Of a stretch of 53,283 nt of DNA, positions 44,279 through 52,923 are shown one piece after another. The notes beneath the pieces were generated by a model. It saw only the letters and a list, made by a program, of their open reading frames with translations. It was not told the origin of the DNA and searched no databases. Position 1 is the stretch's first letter. Each line of letters starts with the position of its first letter. Position numbers and translations under genes: made by a program. The stretch lies in the NCBI GenBank assembly GCA_964625145.1, contig CAZVAQ010000006.1:1-53283 (forward strand), given 5' to 3'. The DNA comes from CAYTRP01 sp964625145. GTDB taxonomy: Bacteria; Sumerlaeota; Sumerlaeia; SLMS01; JAHLLQ01.

Positions 44279-45040
44279 ATGGTTGCATGGTTGCTCACCG
44301 CCATCTGGGGGCTGATGTACGCGCTGCTCTGGACGCTCGTGGCGTCCCTGACCGTGACGCTCATCGCCCGCCGTGCCGATTGGCCCACTCGGGCCCCGGG
44401 GCTGGACCTGTGGGTCGCGCTGCTGATCTGGCTCCCCTGGATCGTCTGGACATGGGTGGGTGGATGTGGCGGGCTGGTTGGGTGCCTGCTGGGGCAGTAC
44501 GCGGGGCTGCAGATATTCTGCGTCCTGCACACCAAGGCCAGCGGCCACCGTGGCGGCCAGATCCGGCGCGCGCTGGACCGCATCGTGGGGCCGGTGGCCA
44601 ACCACGCGGGGCTGCTCGCCACGGTGCCCGCGCTGCCGATCTTCCTGGGCATCCGCGTGGGTGAAGTCTTCTTCTACCCCCTCCTCGTCTGGATCCTGCG
44701 CTTCCCGAAGATCAACCACGCCGAATGGATCAACGTCAGCCGGCAGAAAGTCGACGGTCTGGTGGGTCACGACCTGGTGTGGTGCCTGTACTGCGATTGG
44801 ATGACCGGTGTGTACTCGCTCGGCGCTGAGATGCTGCGCAGCGTCGAATCCTTCTGGTGCCCGATCAAGTTTTACGACGGGAAGAAGTGCGAGAATTGCC
44901 GCATCGATTTCCCCGACATCGACGCATGGGCGAACCCGGAGAAGGACACCATGGACGACGTGGCCGATCTCCTCCTCCAGCAATACCCCATCGGCAGCGA
45001 AGAAGAGCGCGGCTGGTGGAAAGGGAAGCGGCGGGAGTAG
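44279..45040 (+). CDS. Unknown membrane protein with Cys motifs
   Basis: A 253-residue protein from the ATG at 44279, with AAGGGGGG about 9 bases upstream. N-terminal membrane spans (about 1-30 and 40-85) are followed by one more hydrophobic stretch near 115-145. A cytosolic-looking C-terminal half contains EWINVSRQKVDGLVGHDLVW and CLYCDWMTGVYSLGAEML, then FWCPIKFYDGKKCENCRIDF. It thus holds a CxxC pair in two places and may bind metal. The phrasing looks strongly conserved, but I cannot name the family. A Trp/Lys-rich C-terminus ends the protein. It is divergent from the MFS gene. Confidence 0.7.
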   Translation: MVAWLLTAIWGLMYALLWTLVASLTVTLIARRADWPTRAPGLDLWVALLIWLPWIVWTWVGGCGGLVGCLLGQYAGLQIFCVLHTKASGHRGGQIRRALDRIVGPVANHAGLLATVPALPIFLGIRVGEVFFYPLLVWILRFPKINHAEWINVSRQKVDGLVGHDLVWCLYCDWMTGVYSLGAEMLRSVESFWCPIKFYDGKKCENCRIDFPDIDAWANPEKDTMDDVADLLLQQYPIGSEEERGWWKGKRRE

Positions 45041-45124
45041 GGTGGGTCGCGTGATGGAAAATCAGGATCGCAAGTGGCCGTTCACGCGATCTGTGACATT
45101 CTGCAAAGTGCCATGAAGCGCATT

Positions 45125-46006
45125 TCACCCCGGCCGATGCTTGCCATAGCGCGCGCGGAGAAACACGGCGACGGCGTTCATCGCCAGCAACACGATCATC
45201 AGCACAATGATCGTCGTTGCAGACAGCTCGCGGAAGGGCGCCTGCGCGCGTTGGGCCCAGTCGAAGATCTGGATAGGCAGGACGGTGAACGGGTCGTTCA
45301 GCGTTCGCGGAGCGAATGTGACGTAAGTCGCCGCGCCGACGACGATAAGGGGCGCGGCCTCGCCGATGGCGCGCGACAGCGCGAGGATGATCCCCGTCAT
45401 GATCCCGGGCGTTGCGGCGGGGAGCACGACCCGCCATGTCGTCTCCCACTTTGTCGCGCCCAATCCGTAGGACGCCGTGCGCAATCCCCCCGGCACGGCC
45501 CGCAGGGCTTCGCGCGAGGCGATGATCACGATGGGCAGGACCAGCATCGCCATCGTCAGCGAACTGGCGAGGATGCTGCGCCCCAGGCCCAGCCAATGCA
45601 CGAACACCGCCAGGCCGAGAATGCCATACACGATCGACGGCACGCCGGACAGGTTCGAGATGTTGATTTCCAGCAACGTATTGAAGCGCGACTTGCGCGC
45701 GTATTCCTCCAGGTAGACCGCCGCGCCGACGCCCAACGGGATCGCAATGATCGCCGTCAATCCCATGAGCCACAGCGTGCCCATCAGCGCCGGCCAAATG
45801 CCCGAGCGCGACGCGTCCATCTGGTCGGGAAACTCGCGGATGAAGTCGAGACTCAAGTGCTTGATCCCCGCGGACACGACGTCCCACATGAGCACCGCCA
45901 GCGCGAGCATGCCGACCAGCGTGGCGATGACGCACGTGGCGCGGAATGCGAGATCGATGAGCTTCTTCCGCGCCTGGCGCGCGGGATTGGGGCGCACGCG
46001 GATCAT
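45125..46006 (-). CDS. pstA: Phosphate ABC transporter permease PstA
   Basis: One of two membrane subunits of the high-affinity phosphate importer. Six membrane spans; the EAA-type loop reads ALRAVPGGLRTASYGLGATKW and the second motif SRAIGEAAPLIVVGA is typical of PstA. The N-terminal gate includes TLWLMGLTAIIAIPLGVGAAV. Length 293. It overlaps pstC by ATGA. No pstB or phoU follows: after 84 bases a plus-strand gene ends. The ATPase must be encoded elsewhere. Confidence 0.93.
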   Translation of the reverse strand: MIRVRPNPARQARKKLIDLAFRATCVIATLVGMLALAVLMWDVVSAGIKHLSLDFIREFPDQMDASRSGIWPALMGTLWLMGLTAIIAIPLGVGAAVYLEEYARKSRFNTLLEINISNLSGVPSIVYGILGLAVFVHWLGLGRSILASSLTMAMLVLPIVIIASREALRAVPGGLRTASYGLGATKWETTWRVVLPAATPGIMTGIILALSRAIGEAAPLIVVGAATYVTFAPRTLNDPFTVLPIQIFDWAQRAQAPFRELSATTIIVLMIVLLAMNAVAVFLRARYGKHRPG

Positions 46007-46977
46007 TCGTACACCTCGCGGAAGCGCTTGCGAATGCGGTTGGCGATGATGTTCAGCGCAAACGTCATCATGAAGAGCACAAGCCCCACGGCAAAGATCG
46101 TGTTGTATTCGACGGTGCCGTGCGGCGCGTCGCCGATGACAACCTGCACGATGTAGGACGTCATGGTCAGCACCGGCTGCAGGATGCCGTCGGGGATTTC
46201 AGCGCTGATCCCCGTGCCGGCGGCGAGGGCCACGGCCATCGTCTCGCCCAGTGCACGCGACACCGCGAGGATGAACGCCGCCAGTATCCCGGAGAGCGCC
46301 GCGGGAACGACCACGGTAAGTGTCGCCTCGTACGATGTGGCGCCGAGCGCATACGCCCCCTGCCGCAGCGACACGGGGACGGAGCGCAGGGCATCCTCGC
46401 ACAGCGACGCAACCATCGGCAGGATCATGATGCCGACCACGATCGAGGCGCTGACAGCATTGAAGAACGGGATCGATTCGTCAAAGCGCTGCAACAGCGG
46501 CGTGACGAACATCACCGCGAAGTAGCCATACACGACCGTCGGAATCCCCGCGAGCACCTCCAGCACGGGCTTGATGATCGCGCGTTGCCGCGGGCCGGCG
46601 TACTCACTGAGGTAAATCGCAATGGCCAGCCCCAACGGGATCGCCACGATTCCGGAGAGCACGACGATGATCAGCGTCCCGCTGACTATCGGCAACACGC
46701 CGAACGATTGCGGTTGGATGATGGGGGACCAACGCGTCCCGAAAAGGAACTGGAGGGGCGAGACTTCCCGGAAGAAGGGAACCGATTCGGACACGAGGAT
46801 ATAAAGAATCGCGCCGGTGATGAGCATCGAGGCAAACGCGAAGAGGAAGAGGCTCCTCTCGATGCAAAACTCCGTCACGCGCTGGCGCACTCGCGACTTT
46901 CTGACGAATCGCACGCGCGGGCCGCGAGGCGCCGCGGCTTGTGGGTCCGGGGTGGTGACTTCCGGATTCGTCATCAT
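46003..46977 (-). CDS. pstC: Phosphate ABC transporter permease PstC
   Basis: Membrane subunit partner of PstA. Segments GVLPIVSGTLIIVVLSGIVA, CEDALRSVPVSLRQGAYALG (EAA loop) and SRALGETMAVALAAG identify the family. Length 324 from the ATG at 46977 (a second ATG follows immediately). The N-terminal 40 residues are basic and cytosolic. It follows pstS by 67 bases and overlaps pstA. Order pstS-pstC-pstA. Confidence 0.93.
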   Translation of the reverse strand: MMTNPEVTTPDPQAAAPRGPRVRFVRKSRVRQRVTEFCIERSLFLFAFASMLITGAILYILVSESVPFFREVSPLQFLFGTRWSPIIQPQSFGVLPIVSGTLIIVVLSGIVAIPLGLAIAIYLSEYAGPRQRAIIKPVLEVLAGIPTVVYGYFAVMFVTPLLQRFDESIPFFNAVSASIVVGIMILPMVASLCEDALRSVPVSLRQGAYALGATSYEATLTVVVPAALSGILAAFILAVSRALGETMAVALAAGTGISAEIPDGILQPVLTMTSYIVQVVIGDAPHGTVEYNTIFAVGLVLFMMTFALNIIANRIRKRFREVYE

Positions 46978-47044
46978 CGGGAGTTCGCTTCCACGAGTCG
47001 GCTCAACCGCAACTGCCCGATGCCATCCGCGATAGGTCGTTCCA

Positions 47045-48034
47045 TCACTGAGTCTCTGCCTCGGCTGCCCGATCCATCAACTGTTCCACCGTCATGCCGA
47101 CGGAGGAGTGAACCCCGCGCTGGAAGATGCTCCCGGTCCTGCCGGACTCGAAATGCTGCAGGGCCGCCTGGGATGCCGTGGGCGGCAGGGGCACGAAGCC
47201 AACCTTGCGGATCGTTGCGTCGCTCCCGGTCAGGTAGAAGCGCACGAAGTCCTTCACATCCGCTCGCTCGGCCGACTTGGCATTCACGTAGATGAACACC
47301 GGCCTGGCCAGCGGAGCATACGTGCCGCTCATGACCGTTTCCTCCGATGGGGAAACGGGTCCGCTGCCACCATCGATGGGCGCCGCCTTTACCTGATCCT
47401 TGCTCTCCAAGTAGTATGCAATACCCAGGTAGCCGATCGCGTACTTGTCGCGCGCCACGCCGAGCACCATCATGGACGGCTCCACGGCGGTGTAGTCGCT
47501 GCGCGTGGCCTTGGCCTTTCCGTTGATGGCTTCGGTGAAATAATCGAACGTGCCGTGGTTTTCCGATTGGCCGTAGATGGTGATCTCCTCGTCCGGCCAC
47601 CCCGCCCGCAGTTGGCTCCAGAGCGTGACTTCGCTGCCGGGCTTGTAGAGCGCGTTCAACTCCGCGACGGTCAGGTGGTCCACCCAGTCATTGTGCGGAT
47701 TGATGATGACCGTCACACCGTCATAGGCGATGGGAAGCTCGATGAACTCGACGCCCTTGGCCGCGACGGCCTCGATCTCGGAGGCCGAGATGGGGCGCGA
47801 GGCATTGCTGATGTCCGTCTCGCCCGCGGCAAACTTGCGGAACCCGCCACCCGTGCCGGAGGAGCCGACCGTCAACTGCACGTCGCTGCGCTGGCGACGG
47901 AACTCACCCGCAACAGAAGCCGTCATGGGGAAGAGGGTCGTGGATCCGTCGGCCCTGATGATCCTCTGCTGGGAATCGCCGCAACCCACCACAACGGCGG
48001 CGACCACAAGGAGAGCGACCAGGAAGCGAGTCAT
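47045..48034 (-). CDS. pstS: Phosphate-binding protein PstS (lipoprotein)
   Basis: Periplasmic receptor of the Pst importer. A signal sequence ends in the lipobox VVVGC, so it is lipid-anchored. The phosphate-binding segments IIRADGSTTLFPM, VGSSGTGGGFRKFAAGETDI and SRPI are clear, as is YAIGYLGIAYYLES. Length 329. It belongs to the SphX-like group of PstS by these features. First of the pst genes; 131 bases separate it from the stop of the upstream NlpC/P60 gene. I could not identify a Pho box. Confidence 0.93.
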   Translation of the reverse strand: MTRFLVALLVVAAVVVGCGDSQQRIIRADGSTTLFPMTASVAGEFRRQRSDVQLTVGSSGTGGGFRKFAAGETDISNASRPISASEIEAVAAKGVEFIELPIAYDGVTVIINPHNDWVDHLTVAELNALYKPGSEVTLWSQLRAGWPDEEITIYGQSENHGTFDYFTEAINGKAKATRSDYTAVEPSMMVLGVARDKYAIGYLGIAYYLESKDQVKAAPIDGGSGPVSPSEETVMSGTYAPLARPVFIYVNAKSAERADVKDFVRFYLTGSDATIRKVGFVPLPPTASQAALQHFESGRTGSIFQRGVHSSVGMTVEQLMDRAAEAETQ

Positions 48035-48165
48035 GAGGTTCCGTCATCCAGCGGGGGTGTCCGGAATCGGTCCAAACCTGCGAACCCGTGGTGAGCCTCC
48101 GAACGCCAACCGGCGCGGTCAACGCGGAAGGGCACCTTCAGACCCCCCCGGTTCAATCCAGCGCT

Positions 48166-49953
48166 TCACCCAATCGGCCGCCGCGCGAAGAGGAAATCGT
48201 CCTCCCACCGCTTGCGGTAGAGCGGATCGGCCGGATCGAGGCTGCACACATGGACCTCCGGCGGCGAAGAATGAACGAAACGCTGCCCCCCGAGCGAGAC
48301 CGCCACGTGGAAAGTCCGCCCCGCATTGTCGATGAAGAAGAGCAAATCGCCGCGCTGCATCCCCGTGCGGTGCCACGGCGTGGCGACAAGGCGCCCCATG
48401 AGGGCCTGTTGGAAGGCGTCGCGCGGCAGGACCAACCCGGCGGCGCTCCAGACCGTCGCCGACAAGCCGCTGCAATCCAACCCCAGCGTCGTGCGGGCGC
48501 CAAAGCTGTACGGTGTCCCCAGAAGCCCCATGGCCAACTCCGCCGCCAGCTCGCCAAAGCCTTTGCTCACTTCGGGGACGGCGTTCGGCGTCGGCAGCTC
48601 CAAATGGATCCCGGGAGCGTTGGGATCCTCCCAGGGGGGAAGTTCCAGCAGCAGGGCATGGCGCAGAGGCCGGCGGTCCAGAATCGGCAGCCGCGCGCCG
48701 GTCGGGATGCGGAAGCTCCCCACGACGGCATCGCGCAGCACATGGGCCCGGGGCCGCGAGCGCCACGCATCGAACGCCGACGCATCCATCGGCAGCACCG
48801 CGTCCGCCCGCACCCAGCCGATGTAGCCGTCCTCTCCCTGAATCAAATACCACGCACCGTCTTCGGTCTTGTCCAACAGGAAGAGGCACTCTCCCAGACG
48901 GAGCTGCGTCTGGACCGTGTTCCCCTCCTGCGGATACAGCCAAGTCATCGCCATGGGAACGCGCACGATTCCAAACCGCAGCGCGCCCAACCGCGCCGAG
49001 GGGAGCAGCTCGATCTTGTTCTGCACGTTCGGGCATCTCACGGCGCGAAGCAGCCCCTCCGCCGCTTCCTTCAGCCGTTGATGCGACACGCCACCTTCCA
49101 CCACCCATCCATCCCCCACTTGGCGGGCGCGCACGTCAAAGCGCTGGATCGTGCGGTCGGAAATCTGCGCGCGCCGTAGCAGGTCCAACAGGTGATTCGC
49201 CTCGTTGGCATCGGCGGGCGGTCTGTCGCGCTTCCACAAGATGCCTGCGATCACCTGCGCGGGGACAGTGGGCGTGACCTTTACTGCCGGGGCGTTGGGG
49301 AAATTGCCTTGGCGACGTTCTTCCAATTGCTCGCGCAGCGATTTCCACACGCGGCACAACCCCGCGTGCAACGCGATGGCCAGACTCCGGTGCGAGCCGT
49401 CCGAAGCGGCAATAATATCCGTGTCGCGCTCGGGATCGCGCGGCAACCGCGCCACCACGGCGGGCACTCCATCGAGCGCCCTGAACAGCGGCGAATCCGA
49501 GAAGTGCACGGCCGCCTCGCCGTCGAACGCCGCGGCCAGTGCCTCGGCCACCTTGATCGACAGATCATCCCCTACCGGTGCGTGGAAGTGGGCCTTCCCC
49601 GGCGGAGCGTCCTCTATCGACAGAAACAGGTGCGCCTTATTGTTATGGGCCCATGCGGCGCGGGCCGCCGCGTCCGCCTCTGGAGTTTCGAGCAATGCCA
49701 CTGGCCGGTCATCCCACCGCACCATTGGCACGCTGGCGTCCGAGCGGATGAAATGGTGTCGCACCTGTGCGGCGATGTGCACCGCACGATCCGCCGCGGT
49801 CAGCGACGTCGTCGTGGGCGCCTTCGTGCTTTCCGGCGAGAGCGAAGGTCCCCCGCCCCCGGCCGCATCCAGCACCACGCATAGTCCGTCCAACCCTCCG
49901 CCTTCGGGCCAGAAGGGAAACTTCAACGTCTCGGGCTGCATTTCAACCACCAT
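48166..49953 (-). CDS. NlpC/P60 peptidase with SH3b domain and degenerate amidase-like N-terminus
   Basis: A 595-residue protein; the ATG at 49953 has GGAGG 9 bases upstream. Residues about 20-200 follow the Amidase_3 pattern, but all catalytic positions are changed: LDAAGGGG (residues 29-34) where DPGHGG is expected, SIEDA (112-116) where SIHAN is expected, and VPAVVARLP where PAVLVE is expected. An SH3b domain (about 350-420) is followed by an NlpC/P60 domain (about 465-595) with Cys494 in LDCSGLSATVW, His549 in FHVAVS and a possible third residue His561. So it is probably a gamma-D-glutamyl endopeptidase with a non-catalytic wall-binding N-terminus. No signal peptide is seen in this start choice. 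Confidence 0.8.
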   Translation of the reverse strand: MVVEMQPETLKFPFWPEGGGLDGLCVVLDAAGGGGPSLSPESTKAPTTTSLTAADRAVHIAAQVRHHFIRSDASVPMVRWDDRPVALLETPEADAAARAAWAHNNKAHLFLSIEDAPPGKAHFHAPVGDDLSIKVAEALAAAFDGEAAVHFSDSPLFRALDGVPAVVARLPRDPERDTDIIAASDGSHRSLAIALHAGLCRVWKSLREQLEERRQGNFPNAPAVKVTPTVPAQVIAGILWKRDRPPADANEANHLLDLLRRAQISDRTIQRFDVRARQVGDGWVVEGGVSHQRLKEAAEGLLRAVRCPNVQNKIELLPSARLGALRFGIVRVPMAMTWLYPQEGNTVQTQLRLGECLFLLDKTEDGAWYLIQGEDGYIGWVRADAVLPMDASAFDAWRSRPRAHVLRDAVVGSFRIPTGARLPILDRRPLRHALLLELPPWEDPNAPGIHLELPTPNAVPEVSKGFGELAAELAMGLLGTPYSFGARTTLGLDCSGLSATVWSAAGLVLPRDAFQQALMGRLVATPWHRTGMQRGDLLFFIDNAGRTFHVAVSLGGQRFVHSSPPEVHVCSLDPADPLYRKRWEDDFLFARRPIG

Positions 49954-50069
49954 GGGGAAGGTCCTCCGGACCGGGAACGGGCGATGCGCCATCCAAGATG
50001 CCCCCCACCACGCCCCCGGCTGGCAGGGAGAGTCAAGCGAGGGGTGGGGAGGCGGGTGCAGTGAACCAG

Positions 50070-50096
50070 GGTGGACACGGTGGACTGGATGGACGC
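50070..50096 (+). repeat. Nine-base tandem repeat
   Basis: GGTGGACAC, GGTGGACTG and GATGGACGC. Confidence 0.7.
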
Positions 50097-50147
50097 GCCT
50101 TCAGTGCCGGCCTCTTCCCAGGTGACAGCGACCGATCCCACCTCCTC

Positions 50148-50174
50148 ATCCCTGGCGTCCCTGCTGTCCCTGCT
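50148..50174 (+). repeat. Nine-base tandem repeat
   Basis: ATCCCTGGC, GTCCCTGCT and GTCCCTGCT, followed by CTTCCCTTT. Confidence 0.75.
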
Positions 50175-50275
50175 CTTCCCTTTGCCGCCCCCCGGCCCTT
50201 GACCCCGAACCCGACGGGCGGTAACCGTCGTGGCCCAGTGGGAGCCAGCCACTCCAACGCCGCGAGAAGACCATC

Positions 50276-51748
50276 ATGACCCTGCGCATCACCAATACCC
50301 TGACAGGACAGCGCGAGGAATTCAGGCCCATCGACCCCGCCGGGCGCGTGGTCACCTGGTACGCCTGCGGGCCCACGGTCTATGGCCCCATCCACATCGG
50401 CAATGCCCGCACCTTCGTCCTGACCGACGTGATGCGCCGGTGGATGGAGCACATCGGCTACGAAGTCCGCTTTATATCCAACATCACCGATGTGGACGAC
50501 AAGATCATCAAGCGGGCCATCGAGGACAATTCGACCAGCGAGGCGGTGGCGGAGAAGTTCACGAAGCTGTTCTTCGAGCATATCGAGGCCCTCGGTGTGC
50601 GCCGCGGGACGGAGCACCCCCTCGCCACGCCGAACATCGGGGGGATGATCCGCCTGATCGAGGACCTGATCGCGAAGGGACACGCCTATGCCAGCGAGGA
50701 TGGCTCCGTGTGGTTCCACGTCCGCTCCTTCCCGCAATACGGCAAGCTGTCGAAGCGGAATCTCGATGACTTGAAGGAGGGCGAACGCGTCAGCGCCGAC
50801 CAGCAGCGCCTCAAGCGCGACCCGATGGATTTCGCGCTGTGGAAGGCGAGCAAGCCCGGCGAGCCGGCATGGGATTCCCCGTGGGGGAAGGGGCGCCCGG
50901 GTTGGCACATCGAATGTTCGTGCATGGCGATGGCCTGTCACCATTCCCCCACCATCGACATTCACAGCGGCGGCGTGGACCTGATCTTTCCGCATCACGA
51001 GAACGAGATCGCGCAAAGCGAGGCGGCGACGGGGAAGCCATTCGCCAACTACTGGATCCATCTGGCCATGCTGAACATCGCCGGCGACAAGATGTCAAAG
51101 TCGCTGGGGAACATGAAGTACATCGACCAACTCTTGGCGGAGTACGATCCGCTGACGCTGCGGCAGTTCCTGATCTCCGCCCATTACCGCACGGAGCTGG
51201 ACTTCACGCGCGACAATTTGCACCACGCGGTGAAGGCCGCGCGGCGCTATGCGGAGGCCGAGCGCGAGGCGCGCAACCTGCTCGGGCACGACCCGGATCC
51301 GGACGCCTGGCGCGAGAATGAGGCGCTGGAACACATGTACAACCAATTCCGCGACGCGATGAACGACGATTTCAACACCGCGCGCGCGCTGGCGGCGATG
51401 TTCGAGGTGGTGGGGACGCTCAACTCCGCCCGCGCGGCGGCCGAGCGCGATCCCTACGTGGTGGAGGAAGTGGAGCAGCCGTTGTCGCTGCTCAGCCTGA
51501 TGCGGTCGCTGCTGGGCGTGTCCCGCGACATGGAGCGCCAAACCGAATCCCGCATGGGCGATTTGTCGGCAAGGCTGATGGACCTGCTCATCGCCATCCG
51601 AGCCGACGCCCGGAAGCAAAAGCAGTTCGCCATCGCCGACCAGATACGAAATGGATTGGGCGAGCTGGGGATCACCCTTGAAGACAAGCCCAACGGTACG
51701 GTATGGAAAATGGCAGAGCCGGAATGGCGAAACGAGGATCACCCATGA
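50276..51748 (+). CDS. cysS: Cysteinyl-tRNA synthetase
   Basis: Charges tRNA-Cys with cysteine. Class I motifs HIGN (PIHIGNARTF, near 40) and KMSKS (DKMSKSLGNMKY, near 275) are present. The zinc-site residues lie in YACGPTVYG, WHIECSCMAM and FPHHENE. SNITDVDDKIIKRA is typical. Length 490 is normal. The start ATG at 50276 begins MTLRITNTLTG. The stop overlaps the next gene start (ATGA). Confidence 0.97.
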   Translation: MTLRITNTLTGQREEFRPIDPAGRVVTWYACGPTVYGPIHIGNARTFVLTDVMRRWMEHIGYEVRFISNITDVDDKIIKRAIEDNSTSEAVAEKFTKLFFEHIEALGVRRGTEHPLATPNIGGMIRLIEDLIAKGHAYASEDGSVWFHVRSFPQYGKLSKRNLDDLKEGERVSADQQRLKRDPMDFALWKASKPGEPAWDSPWGKGRPGWHIECSCMAMACHHSPTIDIHSGGVDLIFPHHENEIAQSEAATGKPFANYWIHLAMLNIAGDKMSKSLGNMKYIDQLLAEYDPLTLRQFLISAHYRTELDFTRDNLHHAVKAARRYAEAEREARNLLGHDPDPDAWRENEALEHMYNQFRDAMNDDFNTARALAAMFEVVGTLNSARAAAERDPYVVEEVEQPLSLLSLMRSLLGVSRDMERQTESRMGDLSARLMDLLIAIRADARKQKQFAIADQIRNGLGELGITLEDKPNGTVWKMAEPEWRNEDHP

Positions 51749-52320
51749 AGTGCGAAAGATGCGGCAAGGAAGAAGCGGTGGTGCGCATCACGCGCATCTC
51801 GCCCGACGGACACAAGACGACCATCAACCTGGGCCAATGCGACGAATGCCTGGCCGAGATGAAATACCCCCTCGGCCTGAAGGCACAGGCCCAGCCCGTC
51901 GACCAGATGCTGAAGGAAATCCTGCAACAAGCGCTCGCCGAATCCAAGGGCGGGCAACTGGCCGAGGTGAAGACCCCCGACCTGCAATGCCCCTCCTGCG
52001 GCTTGGAGCTGCTCGCTTATCGCTCCACCGGAATGCTCGGCTGCCCCGATTGCTACGACGCGTTTGAGGAAGTGCTCGAGCCCGAGTTGCAGCGCTACCA
52101 CCACGCCAGCCGCCACGTCACCACCGAGGAGGACGCCCGCCGCGAGGAACTGGCCCTGATGGCCGAGCGCCTCGTGACCATCCGCACCGAGCTGCGCGAA
52201 GCGGTCGAAGCCGAAGACTTCTCGCAAGCCGCCTGGCTGCGCGACGAAGCCGCCCAAATCGAAGCCCGCCTCTCCGGCCGCGAACCGGAAGGCGCACTTC
52301 AGGGGAAGGCGGGAGAGTAG
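51745..52320 (+). CDS. Zinc-finger and UVR-motif protein, McsA-like
   Basis: A 191-residue protein from the ATG overlapping the cysS stop. It has four CxxC pairs: CERC (3-6), CDEC near residue 33, CPSC and CPDC in the middle third. A C-terminal UVR motif (about 145-180; ELREAVEAEDFSQAAWLRDE) follows. McsA is an adaptor of the McsB arginine kinase and clpC locus; neither gene is adjacent here, so the role may differ. It is probably co-expressed with cysS. Confidence 0.85.
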   Translation: MKCERCGKEEAVVRITRISPDGHKTTINLGQCDECLAEMKYPLGLKAQAQPVDQMLKEILQQALAESKGGQLAEVKTPDLQCPSCGLELLAYRSTGMLGCPDCYDAFEEVLEPELQRYHHASRHVTTEEDARREELALMAERLVTIRTELREAVEAEDFSQAAWLRDEAAQIEARLSGREPEGALQGKAGE

Positions 52321-52350
52321 TCCGCCCCCACGATCCCCCCTCCCGCCCAT

Positions 52351-52392
52351 CTTCATCCATCATCCTTCATCCTTTCTCCTTCATCCTTCCTC
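52351..52392 (-). repeat. Heptamer array, family B, just before a start codon
   Basis: On the plus strand CTTCATC, CATCATC, CTTCATC, CTTTCTC, CTTCATC and CTTCCTC, ending 2 bases before the next ATG. This is the reverse complement of GGATGAA-type units. It begins 30 bases after the preceding stop, so this member does not follow the usual stop-codon position. Confidence 0.9.
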
Positions 52393-52394
52393 CC

Positions 52395-52856
52395 ATGCTT
52401 TCCTCTGAACCCCTCCTCTCCGCACTGCAGGCATCGCTCTCGCCGGTGGTGCTAATCAGCGGCATTGGATTGCTGCTGCTATCCATGACCAACCGGTTGG
52501 GGCGGGTCGTGGACCGGTCACGGGCGTTGGCGCGCGACATCCGCGCCAGCGGCCTCGACGCGGCCGAGCGCAAGGTGCTCCGCCTGCAGATCCGCATCCT
52601 GTTCAAGCGCGGGCGCCTGCTGGTGGCGGCCATCGGGTTGTGCGTGTTGAGCCTGTTCCTGACGGCGGTGCTGGTCGGCTACCTGTTTCTGCACTTCACC
52701 GCCGGGCTGACGGTCACGGCGATCCCCTACACCTTGTTCCTGCTGGCGCTGCTGTCGGTGATCGCGTCGCTGGCGATGTTCCTGGTGGACATCCTGGTGA
52801 CGCTGCGGGCGCTGGTGCACGAAGTTGCCAGCGCCGTGGGCCACCGCAGGACGTAG
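52395..52856 (+). CDS. DUF2721-family membrane protein
   Basis: A 153-residue membrane protein with three spans: SPVVLISGIGLLLLS, the GRLLVAAIGLCVLSLFLTAV region, and the LFLLALLSVIASLAMF region. The signature LSMTNRLGRVVDRSRAL matches DUF2721 proteins (pattern NR-x-GR-(I/V)-VDR-x-R-x-L). Function unknown. The start ATG follows a heptamer array and lacks a clear ribosome site. Confidence 0.85.
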   Translation: MLSSEPLLSALQASLSPVVLISGIGLLLLSMTNRLGRVVDRSRALARDIRASGLDAAERKVLRLQIRILFKRGRLLVAAIGLCVLSLFLTAVLVGYLFLHFTAGLTVTAIPYTLFLLALLSVIASLAMFLVDILVTLRALVHEVASAVGHRRT

Positions 52857-52923
52857 GTCGTCCGCGGAAAGCCAATAAGCCCCAGCGAGCCAAGTCTTGG
52901 CGGCCGGGTCAGAGTCTGTCTTG

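Larger units (their letters stand above)
49954..50275. other. Divergent gap before cysS with nine-base repeats
   Basis: A 322-base gap between the NlpC/P60 gene (minus) and cysS (plus). It carries two short nine-base tandem arrays (50070-50096 and 50148-50174). No ORF with a ribosome site or family motif was seen. Confidence 0.55.
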
